Source of the DNA: Streptomyces sp. NBC_00425
Lineage (GTDB): Bacteria; Actinomycetota; Actinomycetes; Streptomycetales; Streptomycetaceae
Reading direction: 5' to 3'
Length of the DNA: 64,000 bases
NCBI RefSeq assembly: GCF_036030735.1
Contig: NZ_CP107928.1
Span: 1,240,001-1,304,000, forward strand
Made by a program: the position numbers and the translations under genes. Shown here in pieces: positions 63,970 through 64,000 of this stretch. The first letter of the stretch is position 1; every line of letters begins with the position of its first letter. Below the pieces are notes generated by a model. That model was given only the letters and a program-made list of their open reading frames with translations. It had not been told where the DNA came from and did not search any database.

Positions 63970-64000
63970 GTGCGTGAGATTCTCCCGGTGCTGAACGGGT
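63970..64000 (+). CDS. Possible start of a further gene (cut by window edge)
   Basis: GTG at 63970 opens a frame (VREILPVLNG) that runs to the window end, six bases after TACCGT (63958-63963), the layout of a leaderless Streptomyces start. Only ten codons are visible. Weak evidence. Confidence 0.3.
   Translation, partial: MREILPVLNG

Overview
The window is about 72% G+C chromosomal DNA from a high-GC actinobacterium, almost certainly a Streptomyces or close relative. Supporting signs are strong third-position GC bias, many GTG starts and one TTG start, 4-nt operon overlaps, an S-(hydroxymethyl)mycothiol dehydrogenase (mycothiol is actinobacterial), a streptogrisin-type protease, SpoIIE-type phosphatases, PucR, ROK and TetR regulators, and many secreted glycosidases. 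I see no rRNA, tRNA, CRISPR array, transposase, integrase or plasmid/phage gene. About 60 protein genes are supported, two of them cut by the window edges.

Layout. 1-3.7 kb: minus-strand liv-type amino-acid/amide ABC operon (livF-livG-livH-livM-substrate-binding lipoprotein, each joined to the next by a 4- or 8-nt overlap). 3.9-8.2 kb: PucR-type regulator, PLP decarboxylase of the ornithine/diaminopimelate fold, small membrane protein, Gfo/Idh/MocA oxidoreductase. 8.2-12 kb: unknown small protein, membrane-bound PP2C phosphatase, MMPL exporter. 12.1-17.2 kb: 68-aa conserved protein, soluble transhydrogenase SthA, acidic DUF5709-like protein, APC permease and an unknown partner. 17.2-20.3 kb: beta-phosphoglucomutase-type hydrolase and GH65 disaccharide phosphorylase as a two-gene operon. 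20.4-22.1 kb: SnoaL-like protein, nucleoside-kinase-like P-loop protein and an unknown protein.

22.2-33.1 kb is a sugar-use region: a ROK repressor, a lipoprotein sugar-binding protein, two permeases, an unrecognised 572-aa protein in the same operon, a BadF/GlcNAc-kinase-type kinase divergent from the ROK gene, a Tat-exported PAP2 phosphatase and an RpiR regulator. No transporter ATPase is present, so a shared MsiK-type ATPase elsewhere is likely. The regulatory DNA is unusually legible: a promoter with an AAGCGCTT operator before the binding-protein gene, a perfect 17-bp hairpin after it, and a promoter overlapped by an inverted repeat between ROK and kinase genes.

33.1-46.2 kb: AT-rich gap with a hairpin (possible small RNA), ANTAR-GAF-PAS-PP2C signalling protein, peptidoglycan-binding membrane protein plus ATP-grasp enzyme, folD, TetR, a Zn-ribbon/OB protein, a large secreted alpha/beta hydrolase with Calx-beta repeats, an F420-type PPOX protein, a MalY/PatB aminotransferase and a DUF3800-like protein. 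46.4-55.9 kb: membrane-anchored streptogrisin-like protease, 56-aa protein, L,D-transpeptidase, SDR, DUF4180, mycothiol-dependent formaldehyde dehydrogenase with its MBL hydrolase, ABC exporter, secreted 99-aa protein and SnoaL-like protein. 55.9-64 kb: GH27 alpha-galactosidase with ricin-type lectin domain (pentanucleotide repeat over its stop codon, perfect 14-bp palindrome in its leader), GT1 glycosyltransferase, TetR with adjacent operators, secreted beta-propeller protein and a secreted GH5 endoglycoceramidase-like enzyme.

Many convergent gene pairs are separated by near-perfect GC-rich hairpins acting as probable bidirectional terminators. No mobile-element boundary was found; the best candidates for something new are the 22-29 kb sugar operon with its unrecognised enzyme, the alpha-galactosidase operator, the PAP2 fusion and the possible small RNA at 33.2-33.4 kb.
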